Shown: positions 27,372-44,520 of the stretch, one piece after another
How positions within the stretch are numbered: the first letter of the stretch is position 1
Layout of the letters: each line of letters starts with the position of its first letter
Assembly: GCA_005281725.1 (NCBI GenBank)
Contig: SSBO01000014.1
Span: 863,173-927,172, forward strand
Direction: 5' to 3'
Origin: Wuchereria bancrofti
Lineage: Eukaryota; Nematoda; Chromadorea; Rhabditida; Onchocercidae
DNA length: 64,000 nt
Notes under the pieces: generated by a model
Told to the model about the DNA's origin: nothing
Databases searched by the model: none
The model's input: only the letters and a program-made list of their open reading frames with translations
Translations under genes and position numbers: made by a program

Positions 27372-27560
27372 GGAGGGAACGGTGCACCTGATTTCGGTGC
27401 CCTCAGATGTGTCTTCATCTAGTCAGAAATATCTCTGGAAACAAACTCTACTACTACTACTTCTGTTATTTGCTGGTACATATAGGAATTATTGCAAACT
27501 GTTGATATGTTTGACGCTTTAAATTCATATTTTTGAAATTTTATAAGAAATAAAAACGAG
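27372..27560 (+). promoter_or_regulatory. Probable 5' leader of the RNF38/44-like gene
   Basis: An AGATTTCAG acceptor ends at 27371, and the sequence up to the proposed ATG at 27561 is of balanced composition. It fits an SL-acceptor or cis-spliced 5' UTR exon continuous with coding exon 1. It contains an upstream ATG (near 27404) with a frame of about 30 codons that ends before the main ATG. An alternative reading, starting EGTVHLISVPSDVSSS, is open through most of it, so extra coding sequence cannot be excluded. Confidence 0.4.
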
Positions 27561-30500
27561 ATGTCGGGTAGAGAAGTGGAATCTGCCCTTCATCTTGGTC
27601 TTGTCTTTCAACAAATCCCAGGTTTGTTTTCCTTTTTTTTTTTTTTTTTTTCTACTCATATATTAATCTGTTGATTTTCCTTTTACCTGCTTTATACGAA
27701 TTGCTAATTAACTTGAAAAGCTGGAATTAAACATATTAGTGCATAAAATGTCTTCAAAAATTTGTGAGCTTTTCATCATTATTTGTACTGGATGTGTAAT
27801 GCGGGATGAATTAATTTTTATTTTTTTAAAAAAATTTAAAAATTTCACTTAACATTCATGTTTTTGTTTTGCATTTTAAATTGGTCACTCCTGTATATGT
27901 ATCCTCGTAGCTTTCTTTCCTTTTTTTTTTTTTCTGTAAACTTTACACTTCCCAAAAATTTGAAGCATATAATGGTTAATTTGGAGCGCCACCTTCAATA
28001 AAATCATCCTTTGATGTGGCCGCTTTTATTGCTTCCATCGATGGATGAAAAATGAAGTACTAGTAAAAGTTATCGGCAAAATGAGCAAAAATAATGCATC
28101 AAAGAAATGTGAAAACTAGGATTGCATCAAAATATTTTGTTGCGGAAAAAAGCATCGGAAATTTTGTGCCAGAATTCTCTTCTGAATTTAGTTCAAAAAA
28201 AAGAAAAAGAAAAAAAAATTTTTTTTTTTTTTTAAATAGTTTATTATGAATATGTTTACATCATACTATCTATCCTATAATACCACAGATTTCTCATGGA
28301 TTCACATAGGAAAACTACCCAGTGATAAAATTTGACAATCTTCGATCAAATAATAAAGTTTCACATTGGTAATTTTGACAAAAAAAAAATTTCTGTTCAA
28401 AGATGAAAAGTAAAATTTTATTAATTAGCATCATAGTTGACATTAATCATGATAATGAGATAATTAATCATAACGTACTCAATAGTAGATTTTAAATATA
28501 AAAATTGAAGTCTTTTTTTTTTTTTTTTTCTAAATTATTACTGTAAAAAGTTTTTCATTTATTCCAAATTTGTAGAAACGTCAACGGTACCAGCAACATC
28601 TGGTGAGACATCACGTAAGCGTACGGCAGATGTGGAACCCGCTGCAGATGTTCCGTCGGCAAGTCGCCGTCGTCGTAATGCTAACACGGATGCATCGTCA
28701 TATATTAGGCCAACATTTCCCAGTTGCTGCGTTAACGGTTCGCTATTCTATTATTATTATTATTTAACTTATTTTAATTAAGTATCTCGAAAAAAAAAAA
28801 AAAAAAAAAGAAACAACAAAAGAATTTAACATATCTTAATTATCTAAGCCTAAAATCATTTCAATTTTATAAATTTTTTCGAAGAATTTTGAGCAAAATT
28901 AGTCATCTCTTGAATTTTTTGATATTTCATAAAAATAACTGAGAAAAAAAAAAAAAAAAAGAGAAAGAAAAAATTATATGAGTTCGATAATTTAGTAAAA
29001 ATATGATATGATCTAAAAATTTTCTAAGCATTCACATTTTGAGAATTATTTTTGCTAATAAATTACGAGAATAAATAACAATCAAATATTTGATAAATAA
29101 TAAAGAAAAAGAAAAAGAAAAAGAAACAGTGTGTTTTCGCAAAATAATCAACCAGAAAAATTACCATATGTCTATGACTACTTGTATTTAAATTTGCATA
29201 TAATATATGCAAATATTGGTGTAGTTGTACATGTATATATATATATTAGAATTCTCATTTCATTTTATTGATGTGGTTTGATCGTTTTGGTAGACATATT
29301 TCTACATCTGTCTGCATTAATTGTGGTTTATTGCTGCTTTATTTATACGTAGCGTTCATTAGAACCGGATTACGCTACCCTGTACATATGGAGAGGAGTT
29401 TGGATTCTTTCTTGTTTTTCTCAATTATTACAATTTCTTTTTAATTCATGATATCATAGTAGAAATTAATAAAAATATTAATATCAATTTGAAATGTTAC
29501 ATCAAAAAAAAAAGAAGACAAATAGATGAACAAAAATATTTCTTCATGAAATTATAAGTGTTACCATTGTTAATTAGATTAAAATAAATTAATTTTGCTA
29601 ATTTTTTTTCAGCCTAGGAAATTGATCATTTATTGTTAGTGAAAAAATAATAATAATAATTTAACATCAAAATATAATCATAGCAATAGTCAACAAATAA
29701 CTATGTTTAGGAAAAGAAAATTATGAAATTTTAAAAAATATTATTAGATAGAAAAAAATTATTAATTATAATTCCACCTATTATTTAGGTGTTGTTGAGC
29801 AAGCGTGCCTCATACCTTCATCTCCGGGTTATGATCCAACTGCTGCTGCTGCTGTACAAACACCTATAACGCCGATTTATGGACCTCAGGTAATCGCCCC
29901 TCAAATTCACGCTCAGCTGACTGCTCTACCTAGCACTTCTATTGTACATAATGTGGTTTGTTTACTTTTTTTCTTTCTCCATCTCCTCTTTTTTTCGTGC
30001 TTCTTATAGTTGAGCATGGAATTTTTTTTTTTTCTTTTTTTTTTTAATGTTTCAGCTAAGACAATTACCGACCGCTTAGTATGATGTCTTAAGTATGAAA
30101 TGATAATAACTTGAGCTAATCGATATTAAATACGTCATAATTTGCAAATTTCCAGCAACTGTTTTACAGACTCCAATCGCTGTTCACCTTAACGGATCTC
30201 CATCCGTCACATCAAATTATGCATATTTTCTCCCGCATACGGTTGGTGATATTTTCTTCTCCATTTCTTTTCACTTTTTTTTTTTTTTTTTTTTAACTAT
30301 TCATTACACTTANNNNNNNNNNNNNNNNNNNNNNNNNNNNNNNCTGTTTTACAGACTCCAATCGCTGTTCACCTTAACGGATCTCCATCCGTCACATCAA
30401 ATTATGCATATTTTCTCCCGCATACGGTTGGTGATATTTTCTTCTCCATTTCTTTTCACTTTTTTTTTTTTTTTTTTTTTATGGATTAGAAATTTGTTGA

Positions 30501-32232
30501 TTACATTTAGCAATGTTTTAAGCCTTATATAGAAATATACTATATTATTGTACAGCCATTGATGAATTTACGCTTACCAACAGCAACAACACCATTACAA
30601 TACGTGTCGCCGGATATTCCAATTGTGGAGCAACCTTTCTTTCCAACAGTGATAGGTGATATGTCAGAGGAATATTCCAGTATTCAGCGTTCACTGGATG
30701 AACTACCTGTGTAAGTTCATTTTTCTTTTTGGACACATTTTACTAAGATTTAATTTAATAGTTTAATCCATTAGCTATTTCTTTCTTTTTTTTTTTTTTT
30801 TTTCATAAGTTATAAGTGAAAAATGTTGTTTAATTAAATCAATTTATATTTATAAGGATGATCTCTTATCTTAGACTTTTATGATATAATGTTTTAATTG
30901 GAAAATATTGATTAATCTTTTAGGAAGTACTGATATAAGACGGGTCATTTTTACAGGTCACAGTCTGCAATTTCATCTGTAGTGAATGGTGGCAATAGTT
31001 GGGATAACAGTGTAACAGTGAATTATCGTTCATATCCCACGTTCTCGTATTTCCCACGACCAATTAACACTCAAATGGATTCAGTAGTTTCCCGTGTTCG
31101 AATTGCTCAAGCAGCTGCTCAGGCTACCGTTGATTCGGCTACTACGACACAGTTTCTTGCAAGTCGAGTTCGCAATCCCATTGATTTTTATGCAGACGGC
31201 AATCATAATTCAATTCCTCTGGTATATCTTTGTATCTTTTTTTTTTTTTTGCCAATACAGCTGAACGGAAAAATTCATCTGTATATTCTTGTTTATATAT
31301 AAGCAGTATGGCTAAATTTATGCTAAAACTAGAGATTAGATCATTAATAATATAGAAATTAATCAGTCAGGTATCCAGTGATATCAGAATATGTTGAATT
31401 CAGGTTGAGGGACCGGTTGCTGTTCCAACGTTGGCTGCAGAATGGATGCCACAACAAGCGGCATTTCAAAATACCATGGAAACTGTATCTGCAACCAATT
31501 ACAATCAACAACTGGAACGACTGGTGAATGGTGAGATTCCGTTCCGTGCATGGGAAGCAGCGGTTCTTCATATCTTTGATCGTATGGCACCTCAGATGAA
31601 TGCGGCCCGTTTACCACCTAAGGGAATGACAAAGTAAATTTTTATTTGTAATAAGCTATTTAAAAAAAAAAAAAAAGTGATAATTATGCTTTACCTTATT
31701 CAAAATTTCTATTGGAAGTTTTTCTTTTTTTTTTTTTCCTTTCTATATTTAATTATTAATGTTGTTAAATGCTACAGTAAGTTGAATCATAATTCAAATT
31801 TTTAGGATCGAAATTGAGCAATTAAAATCATTCCGTATTTCTGATCCGGCGCTGCTAATGGAAAAAGTGTGTGTAATCTGTCAGTGTGATTTTGAAAAAC
31901 GTGACATGGTTCGCATGCTACCGTGCGCACATCATTTTCATCTGAAATGCATTGATAAATGGCTAAGAGGCAATCGTACATGTCCAATTTGTCGTCAAAA
32001 TGTTGCATCGGATGAAGATGATAGTTTGGAAATGATACATACACGAGTTGGTCGAATGGCTGCTGCATCAGTTACCGGAACATCTGGAACATTTGGTGGA
32101 GCAGGAACGGAAAATAATTCGGCAGATGAGAGCAGCGATCATGAAAATTCACGTGCAGCAGTACAGGTTATCGCACAAATGGATGCAACATCAGAATCAT
32201 CAGATGGATCGCTTGATGATTCACGTTTTTAA
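27561..32232 (+). CDS. RING-H2 E3 ubiquitin ligase, RNF38/RNF44 type
   Basis: Exons: 27561-27621, 28576-28737, 29789-29889 (or to 29955), 30170-30241, 30556-30710, 30957-31221, 31404-31633, 31806-32232. All phases close to 490 aa. The RING-H2 is C371, C374, C389, H391, H394, C397, C408, C411, within CVICQCDFEKRD, LPCAHHFHLKCIDKWL and NRTCPICR. The preceding KGMTKIEIEQLKSFRI and AWEAAVLHIFDRM blocks match the GLTKADIEQL and NYEALLNLAERL blocks of vertebrate RNF38/44. The N-terminal half is low-complexity, with a basic SRRRRN stretch that may act in nuclear entry. The acidic Ser-rich tail after the RING has no obvious vertebrate counterpart. The RING should recruit an E2 for ubiquitin transfer; substrates cannot be inferred. 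The start is the least certain part, and exon 4 is affected by a duplication at an assembly gap. Confidence 0.85.
30159..30480. repeat. Exon-4 duplication around an N gap
   Basis: Bases 30159-30294 and 30344-30480 match except for one T in the closing poly-T. They flank unknown bases at 30313-30343. Each copy contains the same acceptor, the same 72-base in-frame exon (30170-30241 and 30355-30426) and the same donor. The near-zero divergence, including intron sequence, and the adjacent gap point to a scaffold-joining artefact, although a very recent tandem exon duplication would look the same. Confidence 0.9.
30313..30343. other. Assembly gap (31 N)
   Basis: A run of unknown bases inside an intron of the RNF38/44-like gene. 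Its true length is unknown. A further single N occurs at 62252. Confidence 0.99.
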
Positions 32233-35200
32233 AAATTAATCCAAGTGCCATTAAATTTGTTCCCTTTTTTTTTGGTCTAGGCATTTTACATGAACTAGAA
32301 AATTTCTTTTTTTTTTTTTTTTAAAACTTAAATTGTAAAACAGACTTCTGTGATTTTGACATTGGTTTTGACTCTTTTTTTTTTTTTTTTTTTGACAAAT
32401 CAATTTTTCTTTTTTGCACACTCCTACAGGTGGGTGACCATCACAGAAGTTTTCTTTTAACTGTACCTGCTTATTAGGCAACTTTTAGTGCTTAATTTCT
32501 TTCTATTTTCTCTCATTATATCAGGATTATCTTTTTTATCTCAATTATCGGGATAGTTTTAATGGAAACTCTTCTATATGCAGGCAAAATGGTTTCTCCG
32601 AGGTATTTTTTTCTTTTCGATTCTTATTTTTTCCTTCGAACATGCACAAACTTTATGTTTTGACGAAACAATTTGAAGACAATCTTTTTTTTTTTTTTTT
32701 TTTTGAAGATGATTTTCAGTTTTTAAAATTGAATTCTCTTTAGTAAAGGTTGAATTTTTTATGTCTTTTTCGGAAAAAAAACTCAAAATCTGGTTTTTCG
32801 TCTACTTTAATATTTGATAGAAATAATTTCCAATATTTTGATTCCAAAAATCAAAGTTAGAAAATTACTACACGTAACAGTTATTAATTAGGGAGGAATG
32901 AGAACATTTAAAAGCCCAGGTATAGAAGAGAAGGAAAATCGGCAAGGAGAGAGAGGAAGAAGGAGGGAAGGGGAGGAAGAAATTTGATTGAATTTTAATA
33001 ATAATAATAGTTAATGAAACAATTAAATGGGAGATTATAGGATTTCTAAGGAATTTTGCTTAACAATATGCTAACTGAAATTAATTAGTGTATTTCGTTT
33101 AAATTTCTCAAAATTCAAATAATTTCAGTCATTTTTGCCTTTCTCTCCACCCACGAGGATCTCAAATTCTCGGAGACGAGTGATAGCATTACCATATATT
33201 ATTTCATTTCATATTTAAATTGTTTCACTGATGTTCATTTTTTTTCCCAGAAATTTTCATGGATCTGTTGGTTTAATTTTCGTTCCCTTTTTTTTTTTTT
33301 TTTTTTAAAGGAAAAAAACAAAATTTATTGTGGATTTTTTCTAAATGGTAATTGGATATATGATTCTTTCTTTTTGTGCTGATAACAATACATTTTTCTG
33401 TTATGGCTTAAACTGTGAATAATATTACAGTACTTTCTATTTTTTTTCTTTTTTTTTTTTTTTGTATTAATTCCTAGTCAACTATGACTTCATCGTGAAT
33501 TTTGTCCAGCAAAACTGCAACAATGTAATATTGTTAGTTGATGTTTTTTATCGAGTTGAGAATTAATTTAAGTACAAAATAATGAAGCAGGAAGAAAAAA
33601 AAAAATTTTTTTTAAAAAAGGAAAAAAAAAATAAATTGAAAAAAATAAAATAAATGAAAATTAAAAAATCAAAAAAATAAATTTTTTTTCTCTTTTTTCA
33701 ATAAATTATTTTCTTCATTAATTTTATTAAATCGTTTTCTCACTCGGTGTTAAGCAAATTTTAATATAATTTTAAAAATCATTCTGTGTAAAATTGTGTT
33801 TTCTTTGATATTTCTTATCCTTGTGCTTCAACGTTACCGGTTTCTTTCCGTAACGCATTAATACTCATTTTTTTTGCTTCAGCAATTCCTATCACCACTA
33901 CCCGTCCGTCTTCCTTTTCCCTTCCCGCTATTTTCCAAACGATATAATTCATATATACGATATTATTGCGGTAGATTCACATGACACTTTTTTACTGGTG
34001 GATTGCAAATGTTTTCTGTCTCTTTATTTTCTTTTCATCTCTTCTCGTATCTTCTGTGTTCGTAATTATTAGTGAATTCCGTTAAATGCTCAAATGCCGG
34101 GGATTCCAATATCATTCTTTGTATCTTTTTTCGTCAATTGTAACGATGAATTCGGAATTATGAATGCATTAAAAGCGCTTATTATCAAATAGAGTAACTG
34201 TAAAAAGATGATTACATTTATTTACACATATAATTTGAAAATTTTAGTGATTTATCAGCAAAGATTATTTTATTTTAACAATCATTACTACAATATCATA
34301 TGAAAATGATAGCAATTTCTCATCTTCATCTATTCCTACAGTTACAGTTCATATAATAAGACATAATCAAATTCATATGTTTATTTTAATAGTAATAGAA
34401 TAATATATTTCAGAAAAATATTGGAATGATATTCACGATCTCTTCATCCATGAATCACTTCAAAGAGAAGCATATTCATGTTTGACAAATTATCATTTCA
34501 ATAATTTGAAACTCTAAAATATATTTTTCTAAATAATTAAAGGAGAATCAAAAAGAAGAAAAAAGAAAGCAAAAGATATCATTAATGTAAATACTTGAAA
34601 TAGTAACAATGTAATTTTCAAATATTAAAAGTGCTTATTATAAAATTTTTTGCAATAATATCGTTATCAAATGCATTTTTTCAAAATATAATGAACAGTC
34701 ATTTCTAAACATCATATTTCATCCATATTTGGTTTCTAAAATATACGTAAATGAATGTGGTTTCTTAAGTATATGTAAATGAATTGATAATCAGCGAATT
34801 ACCAATGCTAATATAATAAATATCAAATCTCTAAACTTTAATTATTTATCAGTGGTAACATGCATTATTAGCATGTAGATTAATTATTTTTTCATTCGTC
34901 AAAATTACATTGTCTGTGATATGTAATAATAGTGTAATCAATGAATTTTACAAAAAAAAAAAAAGAAAAATGTTGATGAAATTTCAGTTACAGACTTCAG
35001 TAATCCTTTTTTCCTTTTTTTTTTTTTTTGTTTTAAATAAAGTTGTGATTGAAATAAAAAATTAGCATGACAACCGAAGGATAGAAAAAGTTAATTAATT
35101 TTCCAATTTCAAAATTAATTAATTCTTTTGACATGTGGAATGCATGCTACAATCATCATTTACCTATAGACGTCATCAGTATTTCCTGTTTTTAAATTGT

Positions 35201-37689
35201 CCGTAATTGAAGTAATAAAAATCATGAAATTTAAAATAATTTAATAAAAATTTGACATGTTGCTAGGAATTTAATATAATTTCAGCTTTGCTGAAAAAAA
35301 AAAAGTAAAATGAAATAAATAAAAAATTGAGAGGAAATAAATTTATAGTATTTCTAATTCTATCTGACTATACATTTTCAGAAAAGATCGGTCAGATCAA
35401 GTTCGTAAAAACAGGTCTTTTTACCCGTTTACTTTAATTACTTTTTTTTTTCTGTAGCCTCTCAACACTAAACAAATAGTCTCGTTTTTTTTTTTTTCTT
35501 TGTTATCAATGTTGATTTTATCTATTTACTACTTTTTTTTTCTCAAAAATTTGATTAAAAAAAATTTTCATTTAGATTATATTTATTTAATTGTAGTTTA
35601 AAATTCTAATATTAATGTTTTTTTTTTCTTCTTTCGTTGTATATAAATCGTATGTATGAAACAAAAGTAATAAAAAACAAAACAAAAGTTACGTTTATTA
35701 TTATTATTTTTTTTTAAAGTTACTTATTCATTTTCTTTTTGTTTTAATTTCTTTTATTTGGAAGTTTCAGTTTTATTCTTTCTAGTATTTGAATTCCGAT
35801 ATGACACGTTTGATTATTAAGTTAAAAAATAACATTTCTTTTGCAATAATTTTTCCATCTTTACAGAAAATAATATAGGGAAGATAATAAAATTGGATGA
35901 GAAAAAAAAAAAAAATGGAAGAAGATATTATTAGATCAAATGGAATCTTTTTTAGTAGTATCTTTTTATCATCATCAACAAATTATTTATTTGTTAGGTT
36001 AATCACTTTATTTTTTTAATATTTTGAAAAAATGAGTTCATTGAGTACCGGAAACGGAAACATCTGCAAATTTATCATTGTTAGTTATAATAACATCCGT
36101 ATATGGATACTGTTCTTTGCGAATGAATGGATTGTACTTGACAGTTTCATAAATAAAATTAACAATCTTTAGAAAAATGGACTAATCTAAAATTTGTAAT
36201 TTTCTTTTTTCTAGTAGTAGCATATTCTTATCCAACTTAACTGATTTTTTTTCTTATAAAAAATAAAAAATTTTTAAAATAATATAATCAAAAATTGATT
36301 ATTCTATTTTAAAAAATTTGATGCAATTTGAAGTAATGAATAATACAAGTAAGTTACATTATTAATGTAATTATTACATAGCGTATCATATAATGATAAC
36401 AAATGTTTGTTGAAATGATATAAAAGATATTTTCATGTATATGAAATTTTTGAAATTGTTTTCAAAACAACTAATAATAAGTATATACAATTTTTTTTTT
36501 TGAGTAAAAATCATTTTTATGATTTTTAAAAAATTATTTTAGCAATTTTGAGCATAAATAGCATAAGGTTTGATATTTTTACTTTTAATTATATCGTAAA
36601 GATTACTGAAAAACAATAAAAAAAAAAAATAAAAAAAAAAAAAAACAGAAAAGAAGAAAAAAGATCACTTGTTTGTTTCTTTTGCTTATGGATCAGATTA
36701 ATTTCCGCTTCAATAAAAACTAATAATAGAAAGTTATATTTGGAATAATATGAATGACTATTTGCAAATCAGCAGAATGATGTTAGTGTAAATTTATATT
36801 TTATATGCATGCATCTGTGAATGCATGCAGTTTAGTTAGTGTTTGCATGAATGATTAAATCTCGATAAAATATCTTGACAAAATCCATCTTTAATTCTAA
36901 GCAAGAAAATAGGGACTTTGTCGAGTAGACATCAGAAGTAATCCTTTTTCTTTTTTTTTTTTTTAGACAAAATTTAAAAAAGACTCGTATTAAAAATACT
37001 TCGATACTTTACAAAAATAGATATATTTATTTGTTGATATGTGATATTCTTAGGATATGCGACCGTTTGGATATCTTTAGAAAAGCATTATATATTTTCA
37101 ATGAAACGTTAAAAAACTATATAGCATCAACCAAATCAATAAATTTATATAATAAAAACCATAGTAGTTCCTTCCAACGACCTAATTAACGTTACGTTTC
37201 ACGTGAAACACAGTTATACATTTGTGAAACGAGAAAAAAATGACTTGAAAAAATAAGTAAAAAGATAATCCACTACAAAAAGTCCAAATTCATATGGACA
37301 ATTAAATGAAGTATTTCTTTTGTTTTTTTTTTTTTTTTTTTGTCTCTGCATTTTAATCATCTTTCAGTACCAATCTACCTGAAGCAATTAGATAAATAAA
37401 CCATCATTTGATAAATGATTTGATAAAACTAAAATAAATCAACTGATAATGAAGTGGAACAATAGCTTAAATTAGTTAATCCAAATAAATCACCACTTCA
37501 ATTACCCGAATGTTCTCAAAAATAAAAAAATAAAGCCATCAGCAAAACCTGTCGGATCATCTCAGTTTGAAAATGACCAGTAGCGTTTGTATTGCTATTG
37601 TTGCATACTGCTAAAGTGATAAAACGAACCGCTTATTAATTTTGAACGTCTTATTATAAAAATTTAATGTTTTCTCTAAACTGCAAATA
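32233..37689. other. Gene-free intergenic region
   Basis: No coding exon was recognised between the stop of the RNF38/44-like gene and the duplicated segment behind PCYT2. The sequence is very A+T-rich, with many T runs at the left end that probably include the 3' UTR of the ligase gene. A perfect 9-base inverted repeat (TGCATGCAT) lies at 36806-36829. Confidence 0.6.
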
Positions 37690-37896
37690 TAAATAATACA
37701 AGTGAACTTCAATGATGAGAACGGCTTGTGCAAAAGCTATTAACAGGAATAGAAAGAGAAGTCTCATTAGATAAACCAGAAAAAATGATCGCTGCTGGTG
37801 AGTACCATTGAGACCGGTTTAACTGATGAATACAAACACATACTTCATATCAATGGAAAGAAGAAATTTTATGCGGTTTTTAATTTAACTAGCATC

Positions 37897-42232
<4,336 letters not shown>

Positions 42233-42261
42233 TTAGATGAACTTGTTTGTTGTAGTAGAAG

Positions 42262-42280
42262 TATTAACCTGTAAGAAGAA
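42262..42280 (-). promoter_or_regulatory. Splice or trans-splice acceptor before PCYT2
   Basis: On the minus strand TTCTTACAG ends at 42269, 36 bases before the PCYT2 ATG. It would accept a spliced leader or close a 5' UTR intron. Confidence 0.5.
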
Positions 42281-43606
42281 AGAAGTAAATTGCTTCTATT
42301 GGCATTAAAATAGAAAACTTAATAAAACGATGGTTAATTCAAACAAAAATTAAACACAAGCTTCATTGAAATGTTTTACATGCCCAACATATGGCTTAGC
42401 AATAAAACAGATATGATAACAACACATATGATTTTTTAAAAAGATCAAATTAAAGCTTACACAATAGCAATCATCAAATACTATAAAATTAACCGGATTA
42501 AGAACCCACTAACCCACGTTTGAAACTGTAGAAGGCTGGATTAGCGTGAAAAAAGAAGTGATATAAATAAGATACGACAGGTTTACAAACATTAAAGGCC
42601 TTTGTAGTTCACAGAGATGAAATGCTCCGAAAAGAGAAAATTAAATGACAAATGAGATAGGATGTTCCATTTAACGGTGTTAAAGAAGTTAAATAGATTT
42701 AAAATTTACGGAAATAAACAGCATGTTCAACATGTTAGGTAAGAAGTAAAATGTTAGTGTTGGTTGTTGAGGAAAAAAACCGATTCAACGGCAACAAAAG
42801 AAATGATTATGAATGCTGAAGCAATTAAAATGAGCACATCTGGTTGGTAAACATGCTTGTGTTTGCTTTCTTCTTATTTCTTTTTCTTTTTTTTTTTTTC
42901 TTTTTTGATTTTGTAAAAAAAGAGGGAAAAAATATATTGAATATTGGAAATTATAAATAGACACAAAAAAGGAAAAACATGAGTGATTAGTCAAAATAAT
43001 TATATCTTTTGAGGGTGAAATGCAAGGCAATAATGAGATCTGATAGGAGAAATGAGAGCTATGCCTGTCCAAAAAGAAGGACGCGAGGTTGATGAACTGT
43101 AACATGGTAATGATAATGGCAATAAAAGCCCAAACATTAATCCAGTGTTTAATCAATGACCTCTACTCAAACACTTCAAGTTCTAGGAGTTTCCAGTGTA
43201 CGAAAGAAAGAATGGAAAGTTTAAACAAATGATCGACACGATAACAAAAAAATGCTTATAACTTTTCTAATATTACAAAAATTGTTTGCCATACTGTCGC
43301 CTATCTCATTAATTTATTCTCTTTACAGTCGACGCAAAATTCGTAACTTTTTCTGGACACAAACAAATTCTAACTTCCTCATTACTGTAAGATTAAAATT
43401 CATTTAAGTGACATTTCAGGAAGCACTCAATTTTGAACGTATCAGGAAGTAATAAACAGGTAGTAAAAAATGCAAGTGCAAAAATGATCAATTTAGTTTT
43501 AAAATTAAAAAAAGGAAAAAGAAAGACCAAACAGTGGTATAACAGTTCCTGGTAGGTTATGACAAACAAATGTCTTGCGTGGAAGACACGTGACAACACG
43601 CAAACG

Positions 43607-44520
43607 TAAATAATGCAAGTGAACTTCAATGATGAGAACGGCTTGTGCAAAAGCTATTAACAGGAATAGAAAGAGAAGTTTCATTAGATGAACCAGAAAA
43701 AATGATCGCTGCTGGTGAGTACCATTGAGACCGGTTTAACTGATGAATACAAACACATACTTCATATCAATGGAAAGAAACTTTATGCGGTTTTTAATTT
43801 AGCTAGCATCTTATTACAGAAAGTCATCGTATTTTAAATTTCTCAATTCTTCTCTCATCTTTCCAGTCGACATTTCTCTGAAGTTAACTAAATTAATTAA
43901 ATGATTCCGTCTATTCACCACCATAAAATGTGGCACTACTCCAATGTCAACAATGCATAAAATGATTAAATTAAAATAACTGAGAATGAAAGAATTTGTC
44001 GAAAATTTCAAGTCACTGATGATGCGAGCAAGCAATTTTAGATCATCAGTTAGGAGGAATTTCATTTTTTCAAACATTATATATGAGTGGTTTGTATCTG
44101 CTGCACACTGGTAAATCATTCGGTGCAAACCTGGAATTATCCCAATTCTTTTTTACAGCACTTTGAAATAAACCAAGTCCTTAAATTTCAATATAAAACA
44201 AAACATATATGAATGGTTAAATTTCAATATAAAATAAGCCACATACACTTTTCCTAAATAAACAGTAATGTTAAGCAAATATTTACATTTCTTTTGCTAA
44301 TATTTATGTAGGGCTTTTGAACACTTATCATATGAAAAGAAATTATTCATCAACTTTGCAAGTTTTTAACATAGACAAAAATAATATCTGAAGCAGTTAA
44401 AAAAAACAAATAACACGAAATATAAATAAAGCCGTCAGGTAATATTTAGCTCCATCTGTATGCATGTAGTAAATCAATTCAAAAAAGCATTTTTTGCTTA
44501 AATGAAAGATACGAATATGC
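43607..44520. repeat. Segmental duplication, copy B
   Basis: The second copy of the segment at 37690-38573, about 5.9 kb away in the same orientation and on the other side of PCYT2. A roughly 30-base insertion near 44.21 kb repeats nearby TAAATTTCAATATAAAA sequence; elsewhere only scattered substitutions and small indels separate the copies. Confidence 0.95.
43814..43877 (-). pseudogene. Orphan copy of the PCYT2 last exon
   Basis: This copy of the inferred PCYT2 terminal exon keeps the TTCAG acceptor and frame but has I-to-M and Q-to-stop changes, so it ends one residue early. It lies upstream of the PCYT2 start, with no other PCYT2 exon around it, so PCYT2 transcripts cannot use it. The label depends on the last-exon assignment at 37897-37963. 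Otherwise both copies are simply parts of a duplicated 104-105 codon frame. Confidence 0.5.

Noticed and set aside
42785..43156. 123-codon minus-strand frame upstream of PCYT2
   Set aside because: Hydrophobic with a Lys run from poly-A/T sequence; no ATG context, splice sites or family were recognised.
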